64,000 nt of DNA from Candidatus Mediterraneibacter pullistercoris. GTDB lineage: Bacteria > Bacillota > Clostridia > Lachnospirales > Lachnospiraceae. The DNA lies in the NCBI GenBank assembly GCA_019116885.1, contig DXAU01000038.1, positions 1-64,000 of the forward strand, written 5' to 3'. Under the pieces are notes generated by a model. That model was not told the DNA's origin. It ran no database searches and saw only the letters and a program-made list of their open reading frames with translations. Position numbers and translations under genes: made by a program. Positions 44,591 through 53,334 of this stretch are shown one piece after another (position 1 is the stretch's first letter; every line of letters begins with the position of its first letter).

Positions 44591-45037
44591 ATGAGATTTG
44601 TGATACAGAGGGTAAAGTCAGCTTCTGTGCGGACAGAAGAAAAAGTGATCGGACAGATAGGAAAAGGTTATCTTGTTCTGATCGGAGTGTCAGATACTGA
44701 CACAGAGCAGACGGCGGATAAAATGATAAAGAAGATGATCGGACTTAGAATCTTTGAGGACGAGAACGGCAAGACCAATCTCTCTCTGGCAGATGTGGGC
44801 GGCAGTCTGCTTCTTGTATCGCAGTTTACGCTGTATGCCAGCTGCAAAAAGGGAAACAGGCCCAGCTTTACAGAGGCAGGATCTCCTGATAAGGCAAAAT
44901 GTCTCTATGAGTATGTGATACAGGAAAGCAGAAAGTCTGTACCGGAAGTACAGACCGGAAGTTTTGGAGCAGAGATGGAAGTAAGCCTTGTAAATGACGG
45001 GCCGTTCACGATTCTGCTCGATTCCGAAAAACTATAA
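44591..45037 (+). CDS. dtd: D-aminoacyl-tRNA deacylase
   Basis: Dtd removes mischarged D-amino acids and glycine from tRNAs. The 148-residue protein starts [13 protein letters not shown] and has both active-site motifs: SQFTLYA (~residue 78) and the NxGPxT-type motif as NDGPFT near the C-terminus, reading D-G-P rather than the commoner N-G-P. The ribosome site is GAGGTGAGAAG. A terminator follows. Confidence 0.94.
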   Translation: MRFVIQRVKSASVRTEEKVIGQIGKGYLVLIGVSDTDTEQTADKMIKKMIGLRIFEDENGKTNLSLADVGGSLLLVSQFTLYASCKKGNRPSFTEAGSPDKAKCLYEYVIQESRKSVPEVQTGSFGAEMEVSLVNDGPFTILLDSEKL

Positions 45038-45044
45038 AAAACAC

Positions 45045-45095
45045 AGAGAAGGCTTCCCGGAGAATTATCTTTCGGGAAGCCTTCTCTGCATTTTT
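45045..45095. terminator. Bidirectional terminator between dtd and tRNA-Thr
   Basis: A 17-bp stem (AGAGAAGGCTTCCCGGA with TTCGGGAAGCCTTCTCT, one wobble) followed by GCATTTTT on the plus strand. On the minus strand it is followed by GTGTTTTTTATAG, so it can also end the tRNA-Thr transcript. Confidence 0.93.
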
Positions 45096-45097
45096 AA

Positions 45098-45170
<73 letters not shown>

Positions 45171-45200
45171 CTATTGTGCATGCGGTTATACGCAAGGATT

Positions 45201-45230
45201 AATATACACCAGCGAATATTGTATTGTCAA
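45201..45230 (-). promoter_or_regulatory. Promoter of tRNA-Thr
   Basis: Minus strand: TTGACA (complement of 45225-45230), 18-bp spacer, TATATT (complement of 45201-45206). Confidence 0.8.
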
Positions 45231-45334
45231 GAGAAAATTGCAATGATCTCTGTCATTCGCTCTTTTTATCAGAGCGCTGTGTTATACTTGGAGCAATATA
45301 CAGTGGTGTTGCCGGATCAGACCGGAGGAAAAGC

Positions 45335-45685
45335 ATGAAAATGGGAAGAGAGGAATTAAGAGAGTTAAGAGACGGACTGGACAGACTTATGGAGTTTATC
45401 AGAAACATGGAACAGGGGGAACTACCGGATTTTTACCGGTATTTTGACACGATGAAGAATAATATCGAGATATTTTTCTGCATAGGCTGTGATGATATCG
45501 AGGATTTCCTGCCGGTACTTGAGAGAGACTGGAAAGCGTCTCACACAATGTTTATCGGCGTGCAGGACTATGACATCAGAAAGCAGCATCCGGACATCGA
45601 TCCTGTGCTGAGCCTGTATTTTGCAGGCCTTCTTTCGGATGTGGGAAAATATTTTGAAAGGGGCAGGTTTGAGGCTGTGGTATGA
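45335..45685 (+). CDS. Hypothetical protein, 116 residues
   Basis: I do not recognise this family. It is a soluble, acidic, mostly helical protein: an N-terminal charged helix (REELRELRDGLDRLMEFI), then DFYRYFDTMKNNIEIFFCIG, and a C-terminal LYFAGLLSDVGKYFERG. ATG 45335 follows GGAGGAAAAGC; an upstream in-frame extension overlaps the tRNA promoter and is unlikely. An extended -10 (TGTTATACT, ~45280) could be its promoter. Confidence 0.72.
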   Translation: MKMGREELRELRDGLDRLMEFIRNMEQGELPDFYRYFDTMKNNIEIFFCIGCDDIEDFLPVLERDWKASHTMFIGVQDYDIRKQHPDIDPVLSLYFAGLLSDVGKYFERGRFEAVV

Positions 45686-45731
45686 CGGATTCAGGACAGG
45701 GCTGCCGGCGGACCTTAGGGAGCTTCTGCAC

Positions 45732-45760
45732 TTGTGATTCCCGGCATTTTATGGTAAGAT
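45732..45760 (+). promoter_or_regulatory. Putative glnS promoter
   Basis: TTGTGA (45732-45737), 17-bp spacer, TAAGAT (45755-45760). Confidence 0.5.
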
Positions 45761-45798
45761 AACATCCATGAATGTTTGTGTTATTAGAGGAGGAGACA

Positions 45799-47469
45799 AT
45801 GGAAAACGAAGCTGTTTCTAAGAATTTTATCGAGCAGGAGATAGACAAAGATCTATCGGAAGGTGTTTATGACCACGTGTGTACGAGGTTCCCGCCTGAG
45901 CCGAACGGATATCTTCATATAGGACATGCCAAGTCCATTCTCTTAAATTACGGGCTTGCACAGAAATACGGCGGGACGTTCCACATGCGTTTTGATGATA
46001 CGAACCCGACGAAAGAGAAAATGGAGTTTGTTGATTCCATCAAAGAGGATATCAGGTGGCTCGGAGCAGACTGGGGAGAACATCTTTATTTTGCCTCCGA
46101 CTATTTTGACCAGATGTATGAGTGCGCGGTGAAACTTATTAAAAAGGGGAAGGCATTTGTCTGTGATCTGACGGCGGAAGAGATGAGAGAATACCGCGGG
46201 ACTCTGACGGAGCCGGGAAAGGAGAGCCCTTACCGCAGCCGTTCTGTCGAAGAGAACCTGAAGCTGTTTGAGGAGATGCGTGACGGGAAGTATGCCGACG
46301 GAGAGAAAGTGCTCCGTGCGAAGATTGATATGGCATCCCCAAATATCAATATGAGAGATCCGGTTATCTATCGCGTGGCCCATATGACGCACCACAATAC
46401 AGGTGATAAGTGGTGCATCTATCCGATGTACGACTTTGCCCATCCGATAGAAGACGCGATTGAAGGAATCACTCACTCTGTCTGCACATTGGAGTTTGAG
46501 GATCACAGGCCGCTCTATGACTGGGTAGTGCACGAGTGTGAGTTTGAGAATCCGCCGAGACAGATTGAGTTTGCCAAACTGTATCTGACCAACGTAGTGA
46601 CTGGAAAGAGATACATCAAGAAACTTGTGGAAGACGGGATTGTAGACGGCTGGGATGATCCGCGCCTTGTATCCATCGCAGCGCTCCGCAGAAGAGGATT
46701 CACGCCGGAGTCCATCCGGATGTTCATCGATCTGTGCGGCGTATCAAAAGCTCAGAGTTCGGTGGACTATGCGATGCTCGAATACTGTATCAGAGAAGAT
46801 CTCAAGATGAAGAAGCCGCGGATGATGGCTGTTCTTGATCCGATCAAACTTGTGATTGATAATTATCCTGAGGATCAGACCGAATATCTGGATGTTGCGA
46901 ATAATCTGGAGAATGAGGAACTGGGCAGCAGAAAAGTACCGTTTGGGCGCGAACTTTATATCGAGCGGGAGGACTTTATGGAAGAACCGCCGAAGAAGTA
47001 TTTCCGCCTTTTCCCGGGAAATGAAGTGCGTCTGATGCACGCTTATTTTGTGAAATGCGTCGGTTTTGAAAAGGACGAAGACGGAAATGTGACGGCTGTC
47101 CACTGCACATATGATCCTAAGACAAAAGCAGGCAGCGGATTTACAGGCAGAAAAGTCAAAGGAACGATCCACTGGGTTCCGGCTTCCCATGCGCAGAAAG
47201 CGGAAGTGCGTCTGTATGAGAATCTGATCGATGAAGAAAAGGGTGTTTACAACAAAGAGGATGGTTCCCTTAATCTGAATCCAAACTCCCTCACAGTTAT
47301 TAAAGAGGCATTAGTGGAGCCGAGTTTTGAGGGATATGGGGCCTATGACAGCTTCCAGTTTGTGCGCAATGGTTATTTCTGTATTGATGCTCATGATTCA
47401 AGTAAGGAACACCTTGTGTTCAACAGGATCGTATCGCTCAAAAGCTCGTTCAAACTGCCGAAAAAATAA
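45799..47469 (+). CDS. glnS: Glutaminyl-tRNA synthetase
   Basis: This enzyme charges tRNA-Gln directly, so the indirect amidation route is not required for glutamine. The 556-residue class Ib synthetase has [17 protein letters not shown] (HIGH motif, ~39), [31 protein letters not shown], a degenerate KMSKS-type loop (TGKRYIKK), and a C-terminal anticodon-binding beta-barrel region ending [14 protein letters not shown] 45799 follows GGAGGAG. The next gene begins 9 bp downstream. Confidence 0.96.
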   Translation: MENEAVSKNFIEQEIDKDLSEGVYDHVCTRFPPEPNGYLHIGHAKSILLNYGLAQKYGGTFHMRFDDTNPTKEKMEFVDSIKEDIRWLGADWGEHLYFASDYFDQMYECAVKLIKKGKAFVCDLTAEEMREYRGTLTEPGKESPYRSRSVEENLKLFEEMRDGKYADGEKVLRAKIDMASPNINMRDPVIYRVAHMTHHNTGDKWCIYPMYDFAHPIEDAIEGITHSVCTLEFEDHRPLYDWVVHECEFENPPRQIEFAKLYLTNVVTGKRYIKKLVEDGIVDGWDDPRLVSIAALRRRGFTPESIRMFIDLCGVSKAQSSVDYAMLEYCIREDLKMKKPRMMAVLDPIKLVIDNYPEDQTEYLDVANNLENEELGSRKVPFGRELYIEREDFMEEPPKKYFRLFPGNEVRLMHAYFVKCVGFEKDEDGNVTAVHCTYDPKTKAGSGFTGRKVKGTIHWVPASHAQKAEVRLYENLIDEEKGVYNKEDGSLNLNPNSLTVIKEALVEPSFEGYGAYDSFQFVRNGYFCIDAHDSSKEHLVFNRIVSLKSSFKLPKK

Positions 47470-47478
47470 GAGAGCCAT

Positions 47479-48879
47479 ATGTATGAACTGACTATAAACC
47501 TGAAGCCCGGGGCAAAGATCCCTCTGTATGAACAGATCTACGCATATATAAAAGAAGAAATCAGAAGAGGCAGGATCTCAAGCGGGGAGAGACTGCCTTC
47601 TACCCGTGCGCTGAGCCGCCATCTCGATGTGAGCAGGAGCACGGTGGAGCTTGCTTACGAACAGCTCCTTTCAGAAGGCTATATTGAAGCCCAGCCATAC
47701 AGAGGTTATTTCGCTGCTCAGATCGATGGATTGTACCGGATTGAACGGCAGACTTCATCGAGAAAACCGGCTGTAAGTAAAGAAACGAAAAAATACTCTT
47801 ATGATTTCACGCCCAATGGCGTAGACCTGAACAGCTTTCCATATAATGCATGGAGAAAACTATCCCGTGAGAGCCTTGTAGAAGACCAGGCTGAACTTTT
47901 CCGTCTTGGATGTCCACAGGGTGAGGCAGGGCTTAGAAATGTAATCAGCAGCTATCTCCATCAGGCGCGCGGGGTCGAATGTCTTCCGGAGCAGATCATC
48001 GTCGGCGCCGGGAATGATTATCTGATGATGCTCCTGTGCGCGATTCTTGGCACAGGCCACAAAGTGGCTTTGGAAAACCCGACCTACAGGCAGGCGTACC
48101 GTCTGTTCGCAAACCTTTCCTGTGAAGTGTGTACGGTCGATATGGATGCAAAGGGGATGAAGGCAGATGAGCTGGAACGCTCCGGAGCGGATATCGCATT
48201 TGTGATGCCTTCGCACCAGTATCCGCTTGGAACAGTCATGCCGATCAGGCGGCGCATGGAGCTGCTTCAATGGGCAGAAAAGGAAGAGGGACGCTACATC
48301 ATAGAGGATGATTATGACAGTGAGTTCCGCTACAAAGGCAAGCCAATTCCTGCTTTACAGGGATATGACAGGAATGGGAAAGTGATCTATATCGGGACGT
48401 TCTCGAAATCAATCGCTCCGGCAATCCGAATGAGCTATCTGGTGCTGCCGGAAGCTGTGCATGAAAGATACAGGGAGAGGTGCGGGTTTATCAGTTCTAC
48501 TGTGTCCAGAATAGACCAGATGATACTTCAGAAATTTATAGAAGAAGGATATTATGAGCGGCATCTGAACAAGATGAGAGCGCTGTACCGCAGCAGACAT
48601 GATACGCTTCTTGCAGAACTGAAAAAGCTGGGATGTGGATTTGACATCTCAGGGGAAAACGCCGGAGTACATCTGCTCCTTCATTTTAGAGATGGACGCA
48701 GCGAGGAAGAACTCATAAGTCTTGCCTCAGAGAAAGGCGTGAAAGTCTATGGTTTGTCCGGATATTATGTAGATGGCCCCAGGACGGCAGATGAAACAGT
48801 GATCCTGCTTGGATATGCCAATATGAGAGAGGAGAAAATCAAAGAAGCTGTCAGTCTCCTGGGCGAGGCGTGGTTCTGA
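47479..48879 (+). CDS. MocR-type GntR regulator with aminotransferase domain (PdxR-like)
   Basis: A 466-residue fusion of an N-terminal GntR winged helix (IPLYEQIYAYIKEEIRRGRI, LPSTRALSRHLDVSRST) with a fold-type I aminotransferase domain (VGAGNDYLMML, MPSHQYPLGTVMP, EDDYDSEFRY, PLP lysine in GTFSKSIAPAIRMSYLV). MocR proteins use PLP to sense vitamin B6 (PdxR), GABA or related ligands rather than to catalyse. No pdxST or gab genes are nearby, so the target is unknown. A terminator follows. Confidence 0.92.
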   Translation: MYELTINLKPGAKIPLYEQIYAYIKEEIRRGRISSGERLPSTRALSRHLDVSRSTVELAYEQLLSEGYIEAQPYRGYFAAQIDGLYRIERQTSSRKPAVSKETKKYSYDFTPNGVDLNSFPYNAWRKLSRESLVEDQAELFRLGCPQGEAGLRNVISSYLHQARGVECLPEQIIVGAGNDYLMMLLCAILGTGHKVALENPTYRQAYRLFANLSCEVCTVDMDAKGMKADELERSGADIAFVMPSHQYPLGTVMPIRRRMELLQWAEKEEGRYIIEDDYDSEFRYKGKPIPALQGYDRNGKVIYIGTFSKSIAPAIRMSYLVLPEAVHERYRERCGFISSTVSRIDQMILQKFIEEGYYERHLNKMRALYRSRHDTLLAELKKLGCGFDISGENAGVHLLLHFRDGRSEEELISLASEKGVKVYGLSGYYVDGPRTADETVILLGYANMREEKIKEAVSLLGEAWF

Positions 48880-48886
48880 TAAAAGG

Positions 48887-48911
48887 AAAAGCCGGAAGTG
48901 TTCCGGCTTTT
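48887..48911. terminator. Bidirectional terminator
   Basis: GCCGGAA (48891-48897) pairs with TTCCGGC (48901-48907), flanked by AAAA and TTTT, so it can serve the MocR-type gene and the convergent small membrane protein. Confidence 0.85.
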
Positions 48912-48960
48912 GTAGCTTTTCTATCAATCTTTCAGGCGATCATGTACGATGATCAAGATT

Positions 48961-49215
48961 TCAGTTTTCCTTTGTCTTTTCAGATCCGTCCTCTGATGCT
49001 TCAGCAGAGCCCTCTTCAGCCTCCTTTTTGAGAGAAACGTATTCTCTCTGGGCAGGCTGGAGATCAGCGTCCAGATCAAAATCTTCATCCTCTGTAAGAT
49101 CTGCCTCGTCTTCCGAGAGATCATCCGAACTGTCTTTGCAGAAATATGCAACAGCAAGTCCGATCGCTGTTCCGACTACAGCAAAGATACTGAGCCATTT
49201 AATTACTTTTTTCAA
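48961..49215 (-). CDS. Small single-pass membrane protein with acidic tail, YtxH-like
   Basis: An 84-residue protein with one N-terminal transmembrane segment (WLSIFAVVGTAIGLAVAYF, ~7-25) and a long, very acidic tail (DDLSEDEADLTEDEDFDLDA). The architecture resembles YtxH-type proteins but the family is uncertain. The start is TTG at 49215, with AAAGGAG 9 nt upstream; no ATG fits. It converges on the MocR-type gene and is divergent from purA. Confidence 0.75.
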   Translation of the reverse strand: MKKVIKWLSIFAVVGTAIGLAVAYFCKDSSDDLSEDEADLTEDEDFDLDADLQPAQREYVSLKKEAEEGSAEASEDGSEKTKEN

Positions 49216-49353
49216 TGTAAGGTCTCCTTTCTGTCAGAAGATGTGCTCCGAAAATGAAAAGAGAACATCCCGGATATGCTATTTATTGTAATACTTTTTT
49301 ATAGAAAAGACAATAGCAAAAGGTAAGGCTGGTATAAAAAAGAGAAATAACAT

Positions 49354-49382
49354 TTTACAGAATGGAAAAACTATAGTATAAT
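49354..49382 (+). promoter_or_regulatory. Promoter of purA
   Basis: TTTACA (49354-49359), 17-bp spacer, TATAAT (49377-49382). Confidence 0.75.
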
Positions 49383-49440
49383 TCAAACGGCGGATGTTGA
49401 CGCCGCTGTCATACAAGCACAATACGCAGGAGGAATTAAA

Positions 49441-50721
49441 ATGGTTAAAGCAGTAGTAGGTGCAAACTGGGGCGATGAGGGAAAGGGCAAAATCACCGAT
49501 ATGCTCGGCAAAGAGTCTGATATCATCGTACGTTTTCAGGGTGGGGCGAACGCAGGCCACACGATCGTGAATGATTATGGCAAATTTGCGCTGCATACAC
49601 TGCCGTCCGGCGTTTTTTACGATCACACGACAAGCATCATAGGAAACGGAGTCGCACTTGATGTGCCGAGACTGTTCGAGGAGATCAGGTCCATTGTTGA
49701 CAGAGGGGTTCCTATGCCGAAGATACTTGTCTCGGAGAGAGCACAGATGGTGATGTCCTATCACAAAAACTTCGACGCCTACGAGGAGGAGCGCCTTGGC
49801 GGTAAGTCTTTCGGTTCGACGAAATCAGGCATTGCGCCGTTCTACTCGGATAAGTATTCTAAGATCGGTTTTCAGGTGAGCGAGCTCTTTGACGATGATC
49901 TGCTCAGAGAAAAAGTCGTTCGCGTGGCAGAACAGAAGAATGTCCTGCTCGAACACCTCTACCATAAACCATTGATCGATCCTGATGAATTATATAAAGA
50001 ACTTAAGAGTTACAAAGAGATGGTAGAGCCATATGTATGTAATGTATCTCTTTATCTCAGTAATGCGATCAAAGAGGGGAAAAATATCCTGCTTGAAGGA
50101 CAGCTTGGCTCTCTGAAAGATCCTGACCACGGGATTTATCCGATGGTCACATCCTCATCGACACTGGCAGCATACGGAGCTATCGGTGCAGGTATCCCGC
50201 CCTATGAGATCAAACAGATCATCACGGTGTGCAAAGCGTACTCGAGTGCAGTGGGAGCAGGCGCTTTTGTCAGCGAGATATTCGGCGATGAAGCCGACGA
50301 ACTCAGAAAGAGAGGCGGAGACGGAGGCGAGTACGGCGCCACGACAGGCCGCCCGAGACGTGTGGGCTGGTTTGACTGTGTGGCTTCCAAATATGGCTGC
50401 AGGATGCAGGGAACAACGGACGTGGCCTTCACAGTACTTGACGTGCTTGGCTATCTCGATGAGATTCCGGTATGTGTGGGCTATGAAATCAATGGAGAAA
50501 TAACGACAGATTTTCCTGTTACACATCTTCTTGAGAAGGCCAAACCTGTGATCAAAAAGCTGCCGGGATGGAAAGCGGATATCCGGGGGATCAGAAAATA
50601 TGAAGAACTGCCGGAGAACTGCCGGAACTATATTGAGTTCATTGAAAAGGAGATCGGGTATCCGATCACGATGATCAGCAATGGTCCGGGGAGAGATGAT
50701 ATCATTTACCGTAACCGGTAA
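49441..50721 (+). CDS. purA: Adenylosuccinate synthetase
   Basis: PurA makes adenylosuccinate from IMP, aspartate and GTP, the first step to AMP. The 426-residue protein has the GTP-binding start GANWGDEGKGKITDMLG, the catalytic Asp/His region VRFQGGANAGHTIV, GTTKSGIAPFY (as GSTKSGIAPFYSDK), EGQLGSLKDPDHGIYPMVT and GEYGATTGRPRRVGWFD. The ribosome site AGGAGG precedes ATG 49441. It is monocistronic as far as I can tell. Confidence 0.97.
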   Translation: MVKAVVGANWGDEGKGKITDMLGKESDIIVRFQGGANAGHTIVNDYGKFALHTLPSGVFYDHTTSIIGNGVALDVPRLFEEIRSIVDRGVPMPKILVSERAQMVMSYHKNFDAYEEERLGGKSFGSTKSGIAPFYSDKYSKIGFQVSELFDDDLLREKVVRVAEQKNVLLEHLYHKPLIDPDELYKELKSYKEMVEPYVCNVSLYLSNAIKEGKNILLEGQLGSLKDPDHGIYPMVTSSSTLAAYGAIGAGIPPYEIKQIITVCKAYSSAVGAGAFVSEIFGDEADELRKRGGDGGEYGATTGRPRRVGWFDCVASKYGCRMQGTTDVAFTVLDVLGYLDEIPVCVGYEINGEITTDFPVTHLLEKAKPVIKKLPGWKADIRGIRKYEELPENCRNYIEFIEKEIGYPITMISNGPGRDDIIYRNR

Positions 50722-50914
50722 AGTGTGAGAAGCATGGAGCTTCAGATCCGATAGAAAAATGTATAAATAATCAGAGGAAGACAGCCGCAGGAAAGGTGGA
50801 GTCAGCATGATGCGACACCGCTTTTGCCGCGGCTGTTGTGCTGATAATAGGAGACATATTCCTGCTGTTCCAAACATATAATATAAGGCTGAGATTAAAA
50901 AAGGAGGTATCTTT

Positions 50915-51073
50915 ATGAGTCAGGACAGCAGCGAAACAGCAAGAAATATGATATCGATGGAAGAATACCTGAAAAGAAGACAAGCGGTAGTGCAGCCGGA
51001 ACATATACTTCCGGCAGAAAGCGCCAAGGAGACAGTAACAGCCCTGAAGCTGGCGGAACTTTTATATGTCTGA
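50915..51073 (+). CDS. Small ORF, 52 residues, unknown
   Basis: A 52-codon reading frame (starts MSQDSSETARNM, ends LKLAELLYV) preceded by AAGGAGG 7 nt upstream and by a TATAAT at 50877-50882. It is hydrophilic with MISMEEYLKRRQAVVQP in the middle and no membrane segment. I recognise no family. The excellent ribosome site and the absence of an overlapping gene on the same strand favour a real gene; it converges on the small membrane protein at 51062, overlapping 12 bp. The rest of the gap after purA (50722-50914) holds an 8-bp dyad ACAGCCGC/GCGGCTGT (50781-50836). Confidence 0.6.
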   Translation: MSQDSSETARNMISMEEYLKRRQAVVQPEHILPAESAKETVTALKLAELLYV

Positions 51074-51313
51074 ATCTCCGCCGTGTGTGCGGTCTTTCAG
51101 ATCATTTTCATCGCAGCCTCTGCCTTTCAGGAGACGTGCGACCAGTATATAGGCATACAGAAGAACCGGAACAAGTATCGTGGCTGCAACGGCAGCCCTC
51201 AAAAGTCCGGCGGCAGCGGGGGAATCGATAAGGGCAAAGACCAGTGTGGCTGCGTACATGCAGACGAGAAGAACAGCGCCGGCCATTGCGAGGATACGTT
51301 TTAATCTCTTCAT
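51062..51313 (-). CDS. Small two-helix membrane protein, unknown function
   Basis: An 83-residue protein with two hydrophobic segments (~10-31, MAGAVLLVCMYAATLVFALI, and ~38-65) and a charged C-terminus (LKGRGCDENDLKDRTHGG). ATG 51313 follows CAGGAGA by 9 nt; the longer in-frame extension upstream crosses its promoter and is not credible. The family is unknown to me. Its promoter is back-to-back with that of the SEC-C gene. Confidence 0.75.
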   Translation of the reverse strand: MKRLKRILAMAGAVLLVCMYAATLVFALIDSPAAAGLLRAAVAATILVPVLLYAYILVARLLKGRGCDENDLKDRTHGGDSDI

Positions 51314-51370
51314 ATTCAGATCTCTCCTGACTGTTATTTTCCGAAACCGGTGTGTACCGGTGTTAAATAC

Positions 51371-51399
51371 AGTATAACCAAAATAACGGTTTACGGCAA
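51371..51399 (-). promoter_or_regulatory. Promoter of the small membrane protein gene
   Basis: Minus strand: TTGCCG (complement of 51394-51399), 17-bp spacer, TATACT (complement of 51371-51376). Its -35 overlaps the -35 of the rightward promoter. Confidence 0.65.
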
Positions 51400-51418
51400 A
51401 CAGAAATTGGTATATAAT
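51390..51418 (+). promoter_or_regulatory. Promoter of the SEC-C gene
   Basis: TTTACG (51390-51395), 17-bp spacer, TATAAT (51413-51418). Confidence 0.65.
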
Positions 51419-51462
51419 AGTCTGCGACAGATTCTCAGATACAGATAAAGGAGTAATATACG

Positions 51463-51978
51463 ATGAGTGAAAAAAGTTTACTTGACCAGTGGCGCGGCAT
51501 AGCGTACGATCAGACACAGTCCAAAGATCAGCTCGAAAGATTCTGGAGTAATTATTTCATGATCGAGAAAAGCATCTATGAGAAACTCCTGGAAGATCCC
51601 GACACAGAAGTAAAGGGCACAGTGAAAGAGCTGGCGGAAAAATACGGTCAGGATGTCATGACGATGGTGGGATTCCTTGACGGCATCAATGACAGTCTCA
51701 AAGTTCCCAATCCCATCGAAACAATGACCGAGGATACGGAAGTAAGCCTTGGATTCGATAAGGAAAAGCTTTATAAGAATATGGTTGATGCAAAAGCAGA
51801 CTGGCTCTATGAGCTGCCCCAGTGGGAGCCGATCTTTGACGAGGAGACAAGAAAACGTCTTTACAAAGAGCAGAAGGCTTCCGGCACGATCCGCAAGCCT
51901 AAAAAGATCGGAAGAAATGATCCGTGTCCGTGCGGAAGCGGAAAGAAGTATAAAAAGTGCTGTGGAAGAAATGCATAG
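51463..51978 (+). CDS. SEC-C metal-binding domain protein
   Basis: A 171-residue protein with a C-terminal SEC-C zinc motif, [20 protein letters not shown] (the C-terminal element of SecA). The N-terminal ~145 residues are helical and acidic ([37 protein letters not shown]) and belong to a Clostridial family often annotated as SEC-C-containing or SecA-like of unknown role. The SEC-C motif may bind ribosomes or SecB-like partners. It is followed with no gap by the YdcF gene. Confidence 0.88.
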   Translation: MSEKSLLDQWRGIAYDQTQSKDQLERFWSNYFMIEKSIYEKLLEDPDTEVKGTVKELAEKYGQDVMTMVGFLDGINDSLKVPNPIETMTEDTEVSLGFDKEKLYKNMVDAKADWLYELPQWEPIFDEETRKRLYKEQKASGTIRKPKKIGRNDPCPCGSGKKYKKCCGRNA

Positions 51979-52704
51979 ATGAAGTATTATTTTCTGATCA
52001 CCGGTATTTTGTGTGTGATATATTACCTCATACTTGTGTGGTATTCACGAAAACTGAGATCGACTTTTGCAGTCTTTTGGCTGATGACGGGCGGCGTGCA
52101 TCTTATTTTAGGGTGTGCGCCGCTTCACGCATACATGTATACAATCCTGAGTGCTGTCTGTCTTGCAGCATGGATCTCGATCCTGTCTGTAGAGTTGAGA
52201 ATCATTAGGGCCATGTTCGGGCGGTGTGACTGTGCGGTTGACTGGATCATCGTGCTTGGAGCTCAGGTGAAGGGGACAAAGATAACCGATTCCCTGAGAC
52301 GGCGGCTTGACACAGCAGTGGCATATCTCAGGAGATATCCCCGGACAAGAGTGATTGTATCAGGCGGACAGGGACCGGGCGAAGATATATCCGAGGCAGA
52401 CGCCATGGCCGGATATCTGGAAGAGAAAGGCATTGCTGCCGGGAGAATATTCAGAGAGGATGCGTCGACTTCGACGCGGGAGAATCTGAGATTCTGCCGC
52501 CGGATTCTGGACGCTCACAATGACAGGGTCGGGATTGTGACAAACGGATTTCATATATACCGGGCGTCAGTGACGGCGGCGCAGGAGGGATATCGTTATC
52601 TGTACAAGATCCCTGCTTCGTCTAACCCTGTTTTTCAGATGAATTATCTCGCACGTGAATTTTTTGCAGTAGCCGTTATGTGGCTGAGAGGCGCAAAAGG
52701 ATAA
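51979..52704 (+). CDS. YdcF/SanA family membrane protein (DUF218)
   Basis: A 241-residue protein. The N-terminal ~75 residues form two or three membrane helices; the C-terminal DUF218 domain has WIIVLGAQVKG, VIVSGGQGPGEDISEADAMA, DASTSTRENLRF and GIVTNGFHIYRA, the standard motifs. Members bind S-adenosylmethionine (YdcF) or affect envelope permeability (SanA); the role is unknown. It starts immediately after the SEC-C stop codon. Confidence 0.9.
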   Translation: MKYYFLITGILCVIYYLILVWYSRKLRSTFAVFWLMTGGVHLILGCAPLHAYMYTILSAVCLAAWISILSVELRIIRAMFGRCDCAVDWIIVLGAQVKGTKITDSLRRRLDTAVAYLRRYPRTRVIVSGGQGPGEDISEADAMAGYLEEKGIAAGRIFREDASTSTRENLRFCRRILDAHNDRVGIVTNGFHIYRASVTAAQEGYRYLYKIPASSNPVFQMNYLAREFFAVAVMWLRGAKG

Positions 52705-52794
52705 GAACAGAATGGGAACAGCGGACATATAGAGTATATTTTAGGCATAAGCGGGCATAATGATGATGAATCTGTAGAAAGAGGAGGTATCATT

Positions 52795-53124
52795 ATGCCG
52801 GAATTAAAATGTACAGTACAGACATGCGTACACAATCAGCAGTTCCTCTGCGACCTTGATAAGATCCAGGTAGGCGGAGAGAACGCTAAGAATCCCCAGG
52901 AAACCTGCTGTGACAGTTTCCAGGAGAGAAAAGACGGCGGTTACACCAACGCCGCAGGTACAATGCGTGAGGCTTCAGACAGATCCGCAATTGACTGTAA
53001 GGCAACAAACTGTATGTATAATGAAGCATGCAAATGTCATGCAGGAAAGATCAGTGTGGAAGGTGGAAGTGCGACTGCGCCGGATGGCACTGAGTGCGCC
53101 ACATTCCAGTGTCATTGCGGCTGA
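52795..53124 (+). CDS. DUF1540 tandem cysteine-rich protein
   Basis: A 109-residue protein of two DUF1540 modules, residues ~5-45 and ~65-107, each with the pattern C-x4/5-C-x7-C and later Cys (CTVQTCVHNQQFLC, CKATNCMYNEACKC). DUF1540 is a probable small metal-binding domain common in spore-forming Clostridia; function unknown. The ribosome site is GAGGAGG. It is a separate transcription unit upstream of metA. Confidence 0.93.
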   Translation: MPELKCTVQTCVHNQQFLCDLDKIQVGGENAKNPQETCCDSFQERKDGGYTNAAGTMREASDRSAIDCKATNCMYNEACKCHAGKISVEGGSATAPDGTECATFQCHCG

Positions 53125-53169
53125 TCCAAAGTGAAGCCGCATATATGTGCATATGGCAAAAATCCCTGT

Positions 53170-53210
53170 AAACCTCTGTGTCTGTTGATACAGAGGTTTA
53201 TTAACGTTTT
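53170..53210 (+). terminator. Putative terminator after DUF1540 gene
   Basis: AAACCTCTGT (53170-53179) pairs with ACAGAGGTTT (53190-53199), followed by ATTAACGTTTT. The interrupted T-tract lowers confidence. Confidence 0.5.
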
Positions 53211-53230
53211 CAGGGCGTGACGCATTATCA

Positions 53231-53260
53231 TTGACGCATGTCAGCAGGACGGGTTATAAT
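53231..53260 (+). promoter_or_regulatory. Promoter of metA
   Basis: TTGACG (53231-53236), 18-bp spacer, TATAAT (53255-53260). No SAM riboswitch is recognisable in the ~70-nt leader. Confidence 0.7.
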
Positions 53261-53334
53261 GATCCTGTTCTGTTGACACAAAGACAGTCTTCGCATACAT
53301 ATGGGAAAATATAAAAGAAAAGAGGAGAAGGGCA

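Noticed and set aside
50807-50881. A 24-residue Cys-rich frame (MMRHRFCRGCCADN) with an upstream AGGAAAGG
   Set aside because: It lies inside the dyad after purA and its composition follows the stem; too short and unsupported to call a gene.
53255-53334. SAM riboswitch in the metA leader
   Set aside because: The leader is ~70 nt, A-rich and lacks the kink-turn and terminator expected of a SAM-I element.
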